64,000 nt of DNA, from assembly GCA_018401015.1 (NCBI GenBank), contig JAGYLP010000005.1:62001-126000 (forward strand), written 5' to 3'. Source of the stretch: Bacteroidales bacterium. Lineage in GTDB: Bacteria > Bacteroidota > Bacteroidia > Bacteroidales > M50B96. The notes beneath the pieces were generated by a model. The model had not been told where the DNA came from. It made no database searches and saw nothing but the letters and a program-made list of their open reading frames with translations. Shown here piece after piece: positions 17,759 through 26,186 of the stretch (the first letter of the stretch is position 1; every line of letters begins with the position of its first letter). Position numbers and translations under genes: made by a program.

Positions 17759-19297
17759 ATGAATATGGCTAGAAAAAGAGGGTCAGTTTTATCGCTGTTT
17801 TTAAACTTCATCGAAAAGGGAGGGAATGCCCTTCCCCACCCCGGGACCTTGTTTGCGATCTTAGCAGGTCTTGTACTAATCTTTTCAGCAATAGGTCATT
17901 ACCTCGACTGGACCGTTATCCATCCGGCTACTGGCGAGAGCATCCACACGGTCAATTTATTATCGCGCGACGGGATTCATCACATCCTTCTTACCATGGT
18001 AAGTCACTACACCGGATTCGCTCCGTTGGGAATTGTGATGGTTGCCCTTTTGGGAATTGGGATTGCCGAGGCCAGCGGACTGATTAGCGCAGCCATTCGA
18101 CTGCTCATCTTTAAGGCTCCGCCACGTTCCATTACCTTCGTAATTGTTATGTCGGGCATTATTTCCAACATGGCATCCGACTTGGGCTACCTGCTCATTA
18201 TTCCAATGGCCGGAATCATTTTTCACTCATTAGGCCGACATCCGATTGCCGGAATGGCAGCAGCTTTTGCCGGGGTTTCGGGCGGATTCAGTGCCAATCT
18301 CTTTATCGGAACCATCGACCCCTTGCTGGCAGGTTTAAGCAGCGAAGCCGCTCAAATTATCGATCCCGAGTATGTGGTTCTCCCTACAGCCAATTTCTAT
18401 TTCATGTTTGTATCTACCTTTATCATTGCTTTCGCAGCTACCTGGGTAACGTCCAAATTTGTTGAGCCCCGCTTAGGCAGCTATTCGGGTCAAGCAGAGG
18501 CAGAAGCCATGAATCCGCTTACACCGCTCGAGAAAAAAGCGTTATGGTACACCATTGGAGTAGTGATAATTTGGGGATTGCTCATTTTTTGGGGATTGTA
18601 TCCCTCCGAAGGATTCCTGCGAGGCCCGGAGAATTCAGTTTTGCGCTCCCCTGTTCTTAAAGGGTTTATTGCCTTCTTATTCCTCATTGCCGGAACAATG
18701 GGAATTGTTTATGGAGCCATTACCGGTAAGTTCAAAAACGATAAAGATGTCATTAAAGGAATGGTCGAAAGCTTCAAAACCCTTTCAGCATTTCTGGTAT
18801 TGGTCTTCTTTGCCTCGCAATTTGTAGCCTTTTTTAAAGAAAGTAATTTGGGGCTGGTCATCGCCGTGAAAGGAGCCAGCTTATTGCAGGAGGCACAAAT
18901 CGGGATGATTCCATTGCTCATATTATTCATCCTGCTTTCAGGATTTATCAACCTGTTTATGGGTAGCGCTTCGGCGAAATGGGCCATACTCGGACCTGTG
19001 TTCATTCCTATGTTTATGCTTTTAGGCTATTCACCAGAGCTTTCGCAGGCAGTGTTTCGGATTGGCGACAGTGTAACGAATATTATTTCGCCCATGATGA
19101 GCTTTTTTGCCCTGATTATTGTCTATTTTGAAAAATACGACGAGGATGCCGGCCTTGGGACCATTATCAGTACCATGATACCATACACCCTGGTTTTCAC
19201 TGTATTGTGGAGTATTCTGCTCGTTGCATGGACCAGCTTCGGCTTGCCGCTGGGACCCGGAGCTCCGATCTACTACGAAGGGGTAATCGGATACTAG
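17759..19297 (+). CDS. AbgT-family transporter
   Basis: A 512-residue inner-membrane transporter of the AbgT/MtrF family, with about nine helices plus re-entrant hairpins. Members import p-aminobenzoyl-glutamate or export sulfonamide-type antimetabolites. Family segments are GNALPHPGTLFAILAGLVL near the N-terminus, FVIVMSGIISNMASDLGYL, AAFAGVSGGFSANLFIGTIDPLLAGL, GSASAKWAILGPVFIPM and RIGDSVTNIISPMMSFF. The ATG at 17759 is chosen; an upstream in-frame TTG at 17705 overlaps the likely promoter. It is a single gene whose end is one base from the convergent thiS gene. The direction of transport and substrate cannot be inferred here. Confidence 0.88.
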   Translation: MNMARKRGSVLSLFLNFIEKGGNALPHPGTLFAILAGLVLIFSAIGHYLDWTVIHPATGESIHTVNLLSRDGIHHILLTMVSHYTGFAPLGIVMVALLGIGIAEASGLISAAIRLLIFKAPPRSITFVIVMSGIISNMASDLGYLLIIPMAGIIFHSLGRHPIAGMAAAFAGVSGGFSANLFIGTIDPLLAGLSSEAAQIIDPEYVVLPTANFYFMFVSTFIIAFAATWVTSKFVEPRLGSYSGQAEAEAMNPLTPLEKKALWYTIGVVIIWGLLIFWGLYPSEGFLRGPENSVLRSPVLKGFIAFLFLIAGTMGIVYGAITGKFKNDKDVIKGMVESFKTLSAFLVLVFFASQFVAFFKESNLGLVIAVKGASLLQEAQIGMIPLLILFILLSGFINLFMGSASAKWAILGPVFIPMFMLLGYSPELSQAVFRIGDSVTNIISPMMSFFALIIVYFEKYDEDAGLGTIISTMIPYTLVFTVLWSILLVAWTSFGLPLGPGAPIYYEGVIGY

Positions 19298-19504
19298 TTA
19301 TCCACCACTGAGTAATCGAATCACCCGTAAATCATCTCCTTGTTTTAAGGAGATTGCCGACCGTTTTTCACTTGGAATGAACTCGTTGTTGAGAAAGCTT
19401 AGTAAGTAAACTTGATGCGGAAAATGCATTTGAATCACTTCCTCCAGATTAGCCAATTCCTGAGTTAGGCTCATTTCTTTCCCGTTAATGAAGATTGCTA
19501 TCAT
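19298..19504 (-). CDS. thiS: ThiS-like sulfur carrier protein
   Basis: A 68-residue ubiquitin-fold protein ending SGG, the di-glycine tail that is adenylated and converted to a thiocarboxylate to deliver sulfur in thiazole synthesis. MIAIFINGKEM forms the first beta strand, and GDDLRVIRLLSGG is the C-terminal strand and tail. Its start overlaps the ThiF stop by 4 bp, so the two are translationally coupled. No thiG, thiH or thiC is adjacent; the pair could serve thiamine or another sulfur transfer. Confidence 0.78.
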   Translation of the reverse strand: MIAIFINGKEMSLTQELANLEEVIQMHFPHQVYLLSFLNNEFIPSEKRSAISLKQGDDLRVIRLLSGG

Positions 19505-20112
19505 TTCGAACCTCCCATTTCCTTCAGGCCCAACAATAGTTCGAGAATCAAGTTAGCCTGCATCATAGCTACAATTCCAACACGTGGTGCAAGCGGAGGT
19601 AACTCGTCGCTCACTTCGGTTTCCTGATCGCCGCAAACATGAAAATTGCCAATACTTTCAGTTCGAAGGAGATTATTGGCTCCCCAACCGGCCATTCCAC
19701 TTGCAGCTACCAAGGGAATATGAGGTAATTCCTGAAGAGCAGTTTCTATAAATAAATGCTTCGTTTCTTTCAAGTCGAGTGCCTCTACAATGATATCGCA
19801 CGATTTAAAAATAGGAGTAACATGATGCGCTTCTAATCGTACAGCCAGGGGTAGCACATTCACTTCGGGATAAACCAGTTGCACGTTTTCCTTCAAAGCA
19901 AGTACTTTCTTCTTTCCCAGCTGGTTATGAAAATAATATTGTCGATTCAGATTGGAGAAATTAATGATATCGAAATCGACTACGATCATTTTCCCAATGC
20001 CCGATCGGGCCAACGCCATCGCACAATTAGAACCAAGTCCGCCTGCTCCGGCAATGCCTACAGTTTTACTGGCTAATGTCTTTCGAATGGAATCAAACTC
20101 GTTTTGGCTCAT
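19501..20112 (-). CDS. thiF: ThiF-type ThiS adenylyltransferase, short form
   Basis: This E1-like enzyme activates the C-terminus of ThiS by adenylation. It has the nucleotide loop GAGGLGSN at about 22-29, VDFDIINFSNLNRQ at 45-58 with the conserved aspartates and arginine, and KEN and Gln residues that follow. At 203 residues it is shorter than E. coli ThiF (about 250) and lacks the CxxC zinc sites seen in longer members; this matches the compact ThiF family found in Bacteroidota and Clostridia. It is operonic with thiS, 4-bp overlap. Two short helices at the C-terminus (MMQANLILELLLGL) fit the family end. Confidence 0.85.
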   Translation of the reverse strand: MSQNEFDSIRKTLASKTVGIAGAGGLGSNCAMALARSGIGKMIVVDFDIINFSNLNRQYYFHNQLGKKKVLALKENVQLVYPEVNVLPLAVRLEAHHVTPIFKSCDIIVEALDLKETKHLFIETALQELPHIPLVAASGMAGWGANNLLRTESIGNFHVCGDQETEVSDELPPLAPRVGIVAMMQANLILELLLGLKEMGGSK

Positions 20113-20210
20113 GTACCGCTTTTACATTGAAGGTTGAGGCGGGTTAAAGATAGAAAAATCGGCTCATCTCTGTTTGTGAATAAAACTGTTTATTAAACTT
20201 TATTAAAGGT

Positions 20211-20241
20211 TTGAATTTGACTTCGAATTCGTCTTAATTTG
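20211..20241 (+). promoter_or_regulatory. Candidate promoter of the beta-lactamase-fold gene
   Basis: TTG at 20211-20213, a 20-bp spacer, then TTAATTTG at 20234-20241, one mismatch from TAnnTTTG. The start codon is at 20271. Confidence 0.35.
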
Positions 20242-20270
20242 CGACTCGAGCAAACTATCGTCTCTTTCTA

Positions 20271-21647
20271 ATGAAGTATTTAACACATCCAACCTTCTTT
20301 CGATTTCTATTTAGCCTGATAGGGATAGTGGTTTTGGTGGTATTCAACCCAACTCAGAATGCCTCTAAATCGCTGTCGGATGTCAGTCTCGATTCCCTTA
20401 GTCCGGAAGAAGAATACACTCTGAATCATTTTTACTACGCCGAAAAAGCACAACAAGTGGATTCCTTCCTCAATTTAGCTCAACACGTCTATGGCTACAA
20501 TGGAAATGCTCTCGTTTCGCTTCAAGGTCAGGTTGTTTTAAAAGAAAGCTACGGTAAAATCATTCCCGGCGGGAAGGAAACCTTGCCTGGAGATGCAGCT
20601 TTTCAGTTAGCATCGATCTCCAAGCAATTTACGGCGGTGGGTATCTTGCTCCTCGTTCAGGATGGCTCCCTAAGCCTCGATCAGGATTTGAGCGACTTTA
20701 TTCCCGAAGTTCCCTATCCCGATATTACCATCCAGCAGTTATTGCATCACACCTCGGGCTTGCCCAATTACATGTACCTCCTGGAACATCATTGGAAAGA
20801 AGAACGCCTTCCCAACAACGAAGAATTGATTCAGCTATTAGCCCAACATCCTTATCCTCATTACTTTCGCCCAGGTCGCCGACACGACTACAGCAATACC
20901 GGCTATGCCCTCCTGGCCTCCGTTATTGAACGAGTAAGTAAGCAATCCTATGCTCGTTTTATGCATGAGCGTATTTTCCTCCCTCTCGGGATGAAGAATG
21001 CCTTTGTGCTAACTATTTGGGACGAAGCTAATCAGGCCGATCGCATCAAAGGCTACTACAAACGCTGGCGCCGATGGGCAGAGTATCAGCCTACCGTTCA
21101 CGACGGAATTGTGGGCGATAAAGGAATTTATGCCTCAGTTTACGACCTTTACCTTTGGGACCGAGGATTGGAAGAAGGGAGATTATTGCACCAAGATTTA
21201 TTAGCTGAAGCCTATACTCCGGGGCTTATTCGGGAACGATATCCTTTCCCTTATGGATACGGATTCCGCATTCGCTACGCAAACGATCAGAAAATCGTGT
21301 ACCACAATGGGCGTTGGGAAGGATTTCGCAATTCTTTTCATCGTTGCATCGAAAGTGGAAATACCATCGTATTACTCAGCAACAACGACTTTCGCATGGT
21401 CGATACCCTCCGAAAAAAAATCGAACGAATCCTGGCTAACACCCCTGTGAATCACGATTTGGAAATTATCCAAACAACAATGAAACACGGATACGCTTTC
21501 GGAAAACAACTATACGACTTAAAAAAAGCTGAGAATCCGGGCTATCGCCTCAACCAAGAATTGCTGTACGAAAGCATACGCTACTTCAACTCCATTGGGA
21601 AACAGCAATTGAGCGCTATTCTCGAGCAAATGGCGACTCATAGTTAA
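20271..21647 (+). CDS. Serine hydrolase of the beta-lactamase class C/penicillin-binding family
   Basis: A 458-residue exported or membrane-anchored enzyme with a hydrophobic N-terminus (10-26). The catalytic motifs are Ser115-Ile-Ser-Lys118 (SxxK), Tyr207-Ser-Asn209 (YxN) and His345-Asn-Gly347 (the KTG equivalent). LLHHTSGLPNY and HDYSNTGYALLASVIERV are typical of the esterase/peptidase branch of the family. These proteins may be D-amino-acid peptidases, esterases or PBP4*-like; true beta-lactamase activity is possible but not implied. It is monocistronic with its own terminator. The C-terminal 90 residues have no motif that I recognise. Confidence 0.85.
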   Translation: MKYLTHPTFFRFLFSLIGIVVLVVFNPTQNASKSLSDVSLDSLSPEEEYTLNHFYYAEKAQQVDSFLNLAQHVYGYNGNALVSLQGQVVLKESYGKIIPGGKETLPGDAAFQLASISKQFTAVGILLLVQDGSLSLDQDLSDFIPEVPYPDITIQQLLHHTSGLPNYMYLLEHHWKEERLPNNEELIQLLAQHPYPHYFRPGRRHDYSNTGYALLASVIERVSKQSYARFMHERIFLPLGMKNAFVLTIWDEANQADRIKGYYKRWRRWAEYQPTVHDGIVGDKGIYASVYDLYLWDRGLEEGRLLHQDLLAEAYTPGLIRERYPFPYGYGFRIRYANDQKIVYHNGRWEGFRNSFHRCIESGNTIVLLSNNDFRMVDTLRKKIERILANTPVNHDLEIIQTTMKHGYAFGKQLYDLKKAENPGYRLNQELLYESIRYFNSIGKQQLSAILEQMATHS

Positions 21648-21703
21648 GCTCGCTTTACTAGATGTCGACCAATCTTACCCGTGCATTTGCGAATCGCTAC
21701 GAC

Positions 21704-21726
21704 CATGCTCCGGGGAGCATTTTTAA
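21704..21726 (+). terminator. Hairpin terminator after the beta-lactamase-fold gene
   Basis: ATGCTC/GAGCAT stem (21705-21710 and 21715-21720) with a 4-base CGGG loop, followed by TTTTTA. It separates the beta-lactamase-fold gene from the helicase gene. Confidence 0.7.
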
Positions 21727-21757
21727 TATTAAATCAATCATGAATTTTTAAACCGGC

Positions 21758-24067
21758 ATGTCGAATAAAACCTTTCTCGATGAGTTGAATCCATCGCAAC
21801 GAGCAGCAGTAGAACACATTAACGGACCTTCGTTGGTTATTGCCGGGGCCGGATCGGGCAAGACCAAAGTACTTACGTTCAAAATAGCCTGGTTGCTGAT
21901 GCACCGGGTCGATCCACGCTCCATCCTGGCGCTTACCTTCACGAACAAAGCAGCCAAAGAAATGAAAGAACGGATTGCTCGTATTACCGGCTATCAAATT
22001 GCGAATCAACTCTGGATGGGCACCTTTCACTCGCGTTTTTCGGTAATCCTCCGTAAGGAAAGCGATAAACTGGGATTCCCTCAAAACTTCACCATCTACG
22101 ACACTACCGATTCCAAAAACGCTATCAAGCAAATCATTAAAGACTTAAAGCTCGACGACAAAATTTATAAGCCCAACGAGATTTTAGGTCGCATTTCTTC
22201 CGCAAAAAACAATTTGATTACCGCGGCATCCTATGCTGCTAATGATCAATACGTTTCAGCCGACAAGCATTCCCGCCGTCCGGAAATTCAAACCATTTAC
22301 CGCTTATATACAGCTCGTTGTAAAGCCTCAGGAGCCATGGATTTCGACGATCTATTGCTGTACACCAATTTACTTTTTCGCGATTTCCCCGAGGTACTCG
22401 AGAAGTATCAAAACAGTTTTCGGTATATCCTGGTCGATGAGTATCAGGATACCAACTTTGCTCAATACCTCATCATCAAACGATTATCGGAAAAACATCA
22501 CAATCTCTGCGTGGTAGGCGACGATGCACAGAGCATTTATGCTTTTCGAGGAGCGAAAATCGAGAATATCCTCAATTTCCGGAACGATTACCCCGACTAC
22601 CAACTCTTTAAACTGGAGCAAAACTATCGGTCCACACAAACGATTGTTAATGCAGCCAATAGTCTGATTGCTAAAAACAAAGAGCAGATTCAGAAAAAAG
22701 TATTTTCTAAAAAAGAAGCCGGCAATCCAATTCTAATCATGGAATCGTACACCGACCGCGAGGAAGGCATTATGATTGCCAATTACATTGCTGAAACTGC
22801 ACTTAAAAACCAAATCAAGTTTAAAGATTTTGCCATCCTTTACCGAACCAATGCTCAATCGCGGATTTTTGAAGAATCGCTCCGAAAGGAGAATATTCCT
22901 TATCGGATTTATGGTGGGTTGAGTTTTTACCAACGCAAAGAGGTAAAGGATCTGTTAGCTTATTTTCGACTGGCTGTAAATCACAACGACGACGAAGCTT
23001 TCCGGCGCGTCGTAAATTATCCCGCACGCGGAATAGGCAAAACGACTCTGAGCAAAGTTGATGAAATGGCTCATATTCAATCCATGAGTATCTGGGAATT
23101 ATTGAGTAAGATTCACCATTTCAATCACTCCTTCAATAAGCCTACCCTGACCAAGTTGCACGAATTCATGAAACTGATTCAACGTTTTTCCGACGGCATC
23201 GAAAACAAAGATGCCTACGATGCAGCTTATCAAATGGCAACTGAAACAGGCATTCTCAAGGAATTGAGTCAGGATAAAACGCCTGAGTCGATATCGAGGT
23301 ACGAAAATATTCAGGAATTATTGAATGGTATTAAAGATTTTACTACGCTCGATGGCGAAGACAAGTCGGTACCCTTGAGCGAGTACCTTCAGAATGTTGC
23401 GTTGCTCACCGATGCCGACAACGACAACGAAGGAGAGGATAACAAGGTGAATCTTATGACCATTCACAGTGCGAAAGGCTTGGAGTTTAAAAATGTGATT
23501 ATCGTGGGTATGGAGGAAGGACTCTTCCCTTCGCTTCGATCGGCCTCGATGCCGCATGAGCTTGAGGAAGAACGCCGCCTTTTTTACGTAGCCATTACCC
23601 GGGCTGAGCAAGAACTGGTCATCTCTCACACCAAATCCCGCTACATTTGGGGAAGCCTGGAAGCCTGTCGTCCGAGTCGTTTTTTAAAAGACATCAACTC
23701 CGAATACCTGGAGCAATCGCAAGGACTTTTTGGCAAACCTGCTTTCCCCGGAAATCCTTTTCAATCGTTCGATCAGAGTAGAAAAAGTTTTGGAAAAACA
23801 ACACCCCCCGAACGGGTTGCTCCACCCCAACCAAAACCTCATTTAAAACCTGTTAAATCAGCACCAAGTGTCGCAAGTTCAGGGAGTTCATCCAATTCCT
23901 TTTCAGAGCCTGAAGTAGGTTCACGTGTTAAACACGAACGTTTTGGTATAGGCACCGTTTTGAAACTCGAAGGCGATCAGGCAAACCGAAAAGCTACGGT
24001 TGAATTTCCCGTAGCCGGAACCAAGCAGCTCCTCTTGAAGTTTGCGAAGCTGGAGGCAATTAATTAA
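21758..24067 (+). CDS. ATP-dependent DNA helicase UvrD/PcrA
   Basis: A 769-residue superfamily 1A helicase that unwinds DNA 3'-5' in repair and replication restart. Walker A is GAGSGKT with Lys35, Walker B is DEYQD with Asp227/Glu228, and motifs III (DDAQSIYAFRGA), IV (LEQNYRSTQTI), V (MTIHSAKGLEF) and VI (RRLFYVAITRAE) are all present. The C-terminal 55 residues (about 713-769: VGSRVKHERFGIGTV...) are the Tudor-like fold that contacts RNA polymerase in PcrA and UvrD. The preceding 60-70 residues are Ser/Pro-rich and probably disordered. PcrA versus UvrD is not resolvable. Confidence 0.95.
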   Translation: MSNKTFLDELNPSQRAAVEHINGPSLVIAGAGSGKTKVLTFKIAWLLMHRVDPRSILALTFTNKAAKEMKERIARITGYQIANQLWMGTFHSRFSVILRKESDKLGFPQNFTIYDTTDSKNAIKQIIKDLKLDDKIYKPNEILGRISSAKNNLITAASYAANDQYVSADKHSRRPEIQTIYRLYTARCKASGAMDFDDLLLYTNLLFRDFPEVLEKYQNSFRYILVDEYQDTNFAQYLIIKRLSEKHHNLCVVGDDAQSIYAFRGAKIENILNFRNDYPDYQLFKLEQNYRSTQTIVNAANSLIAKNKEQIQKKVFSKKEAGNPILIMESYTDREEGIMIANYIAETALKNQIKFKDFAILYRTNAQSRIFEESLRKENIPYRIYGGLSFYQRKEVKDLLAYFRLAVNHNDDEAFRRVVNYPARGIGKTTLSKVDEMAHIQSMSIWELLSKIHHFNHSFNKPTLTKLHEFMKLIQRFSDGIENKDAYDAAYQMATETGILKELSQDKTPESISRYENIQELLNGIKDFTTLDGEDKSVPLSEYLQNVALLTDADNDNEGEDNKVNLMTIHSAKGLEFKNVIIVGMEEGLFPSLRSASMPHELEEERRLFYVAITRAEQELVISHTKSRYIWGSLEACRPSRFLKDINSEYLEQSQGLFGKPAFPGNPFQSFDQSRKSFGKTTPPERVAPPQPKPHLKPVKSAPSVASSGSSSNSFSEPEVGSRVKHERFGIGTVLKLEGDQANRKATVEFPVAGTKQLLLKFAKLEAIN

Positions 24068-24166
24068 ATGATAAGCCTTTTTTATTTGACAATTTATCAG
24101 CAATTTTGAAGTTTGATTCTAAGAATCGAACACACAAGTGTTTACTTAAACAAAACTCACTCTTTT

Positions 24167-24775
24167 ATGGATTACAATACTTCCCGGTCCGGGCTTATTT
24201 TGCCAGAATATGGTAGAAATATTCACCGCATGGTGAATCAAATGAAGGCCGTAGCCGACCGCAACAAGCGTAATAAATTAGCTAAAACCATCATTAGCAC
24301 CATGGCTACGCTAAACCCGGCACTCAAAGGGAGCGAAGGAAGCGATATGCATCGTAAATTATGGGATCACCTTTTTATTATGGCCGATTTCGATTTAGAT
24401 ATCGATTCACCTTACCCTACTCCAAAACGAGAACAATTCAATGCTAAACCCTCGAAAGTTGGTTATCCTAAGGTAAAAATGCGTTACCGGTATTATGGCA
24501 AAATGATGGAAGATATCCTATCTAAAATTCATCATATTGAACCCAAAGAAATGCGCGATCGAACCTTAGTTGTGTTGGCCAATCAAATGAAAAAACTCTA
24601 CCTAACCTGGAATCGCGATACCGTTACCGACGAACTGATTTGGTCGGATTTAAAAGGAATGGTAAATGAATCGGTCCAGGTGGATACACAAGCAAGCTTG
24701 GGAGAATACAAAGAAGTGGTTGCTCCGGCCAAGAAAAATAAAAAGCGGGGGCGACCCAATATGAAAAAGTATTAA
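24167..24775 (+). CDS. DUF4290 protein of unknown function
   Basis: A 202-residue soluble, basic protein that I recognise as the Bacteroidota-restricted DUF4290 family. It begins MDYNTSRSGLILPEYGRNIHRMV and has ADFDLDIDSPYPTP and YRYYGKMMEDIL as the most distinctive segments. The last 15 residues (KKNKKRGRPNMKKY) are lysine/arginine-rich and may bind nucleic acid. The ATG at 24167 fits the family start; an in-frame upstream ATT-type extension has no similarity. It sits between helicase and murA genes as in many relatives, and a strong terminator follows. No function is known. Confidence 0.85.
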   Translation: MDYNTSRSGLILPEYGRNIHRMVNQMKAVADRNKRNKLAKTIISTMATLNPALKGSEGSDMHRKLWDHLFIMADFDLDIDSPYPTPKREQFNAKPSKVGYPKVKMRYRYYGKMMEDILSKIHHIEPKEMRDRTLVVLANQMKKLYLTWNRDTVTDELIWSDLKGMVNESVQVDTQASLGEYKEVVAPAKKNKKRGRPNMKKY

Positions 24776-24799
24776 TACAGTTTCTTGTTTTTTTACTCA

Positions 24800-24837
24800 A
24801 AAACCTGACAAGTTCTCAACGCGTGTCAGGTTTTTTT
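24800..24837 (+). terminator. Hairpin terminator after the DUF4290 gene
   Basis: An 11-bp stem (24800-24810 and 24824-24834) with a 13-base loop ends in a run of seven Ts. The GTG at 24823 that could start the murA frame lies inside this hairpin, which argues for the ATG at 24850 as the murA start. Confidence 0.85.
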
Positions 24838-24849
24838 AATTCAAGCATT

Positions 24850-26160
24850 ATGGCAAGTTTTGAAATAACAGGCGGGAAAAAACTGCAGGGAGAATTAACT
24901 CCTCAGGGAGCTAAGAATGAGGCACTGCAAGTAATTTGCGCTACCCTTTTAACCCAAGAAAAAGTCATTATCCGAAATATCCCCGAGATTATCGATGTAA
25001 TCAAACTGATTGACCTATTGCGCTGCATGGGCGTGAAAATCGAGAAGATAGCCGACTCTGCCTACTCATTTGAGGCAAAAGACATCCAAACCGATTTTCT
25101 GCTAACCCGGTCTTTCAAAGAAAAAGCTGGCAGTCTGCGAGGTTCGGTTATGATTCTGGGTCCGCTCTTAGCTCGTTTCGGAATAGCCTATACGCCCAAA
25201 CCCGGTGGCGATAAAATTGGCCGCCGACGGCTCGACACCCACTTCATGGGGTTCGAAAAACTAGGTGCCCGCTTTGAGTACGACCCAAACAATAATTTTT
25301 ACTCCATAAAAGGAGATTCCCTCAAAGGATGTTACATGCTGCTGGACGAAGCCTCGGTTACCGGAACGGCCAACATCGTAATGGCAGCCTGCATGGCCGA
25401 GGGGCGAACCAGCATCTACAATGCAGCTTGCGAACCTTACGTCCAACAATTGTGTAAAATGCTTGTTGGCATGGGAGCTAAAATTAGCGGTATTGGTTCC
25501 AATCTGTTGCATATCGACGGGGTAAAAGAACTTGGCGGAACGGAACACCAAATTCTACCCGACATGATTGAGATTGGATCCTTTATCGGCATGGCAGCCA
25601 TGACCCAATCGGAGATTCGAATTAAAAACGTAGCCTACCCCGAGTTGGGAATCATTCCGGATTCTTTCCGCCGATTGGGAATACAATTGGAGAGGCAGGG
25701 CGACGATATCTTCATCCCCGCACAATCGCACTATCAAATCGAAACCTTCATCGATGGATCGATTATGACCATTGCCGATGCTATTTGGCCAGGATTAACG
25801 CCCGACCTTTTGAGCGTTTTCCTGGTAGTTGCAACCCAGGCAAAAGGCTCTGTTCTTATCCATCAAAAAATGTTTGAAAGCCGACTATTCTTTGTCGATA
25901 AATTAATCGACATGGGAGCACAAATTATTCTTTGCGACCCCCACCGGGCAACGGTAATCGGGCTTAATCAGGAACAACGTCTGCGCGGAACGGTAATGGT
26001 TTCGCCCGACATCCGTGCCGGAGTCGCTTTGCTCATTGCAGCTCTCTCGGCCGAGGGGAAAAGCATCATCCACAACATCGATCAAATCGACCGAGGCTAT
26101 CAGCAAATCGACCAACGTTTAAATGCTATCGGTGCATCCATTCGTCGTATCGACGATTAA
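24850..26160 (+). CDS. murA: UDP-N-acetylglucosamine 1-carboxyvinyltransferase, Asp active-site variant
   Basis: MurA transfers enolpyruvyl from PEP to UDP-GlcNAc, the first committed step of peptidoglycan synthesis. The 436-residue protein has GAKNEALQVI with the catalytic lysine-asparagine pair near 22-23, and RGSVMILGPLLARFG. The flexible loop reads PGGDKIGRRRLD: Asp121 stands where E. coli has Cys115, the residue alkylated by fosfomycin. This Cys-to-Asp change is known in several bacteria and gives intrinsic fosfomycin resistance while retaining activity. The start at 24850 follows a terminator. It is immediately upstream of tgt, 26-bp spacing. Confidence 0.95.
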   Translation: MASFEITGGKKLQGELTPQGAKNEALQVICATLLTQEKVIIRNIPEIIDVIKLIDLLRCMGVKIEKIADSAYSFEAKDIQTDFLLTRSFKEKAGSLRGSVMILGPLLARFGIAYTPKPGGDKIGRRRLDTHFMGFEKLGARFEYDPNNNFYSIKGDSLKGCYMLLDEASVTGTANIVMAACMAEGRTSIYNAACEPYVQQLCKMLVGMGAKISGIGSNLLHIDGVKELGGTEHQILPDMIEIGSFIGMAAMTQSEIRIKNVAYPELGIIPDSFRRLGIQLERQGDDIFIPAQSHYQIETFIDGSIMTIADAIWPGLTPDLLSVFLVVATQAKGSVLIHQKMFESRLFFVDKLIDMGAQIILCDPHRATVIGLNQEQRLRGTVMVSPDIRAGVALLIAALSAEGKSIIHNIDQIDRGYQQIDQRLNAIGASIRRIDD

Positions 26161-26186
26161 TCAGCCTTCATCCGTTAACGCAAACT

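Noticed and set aside
20271..21647. Beta-lactamase resistance gene
   Set aside because: The motifs fit the broad serine hydrolase family (esterases, peptidases); nothing specific to clinical class C enzymes is seen.
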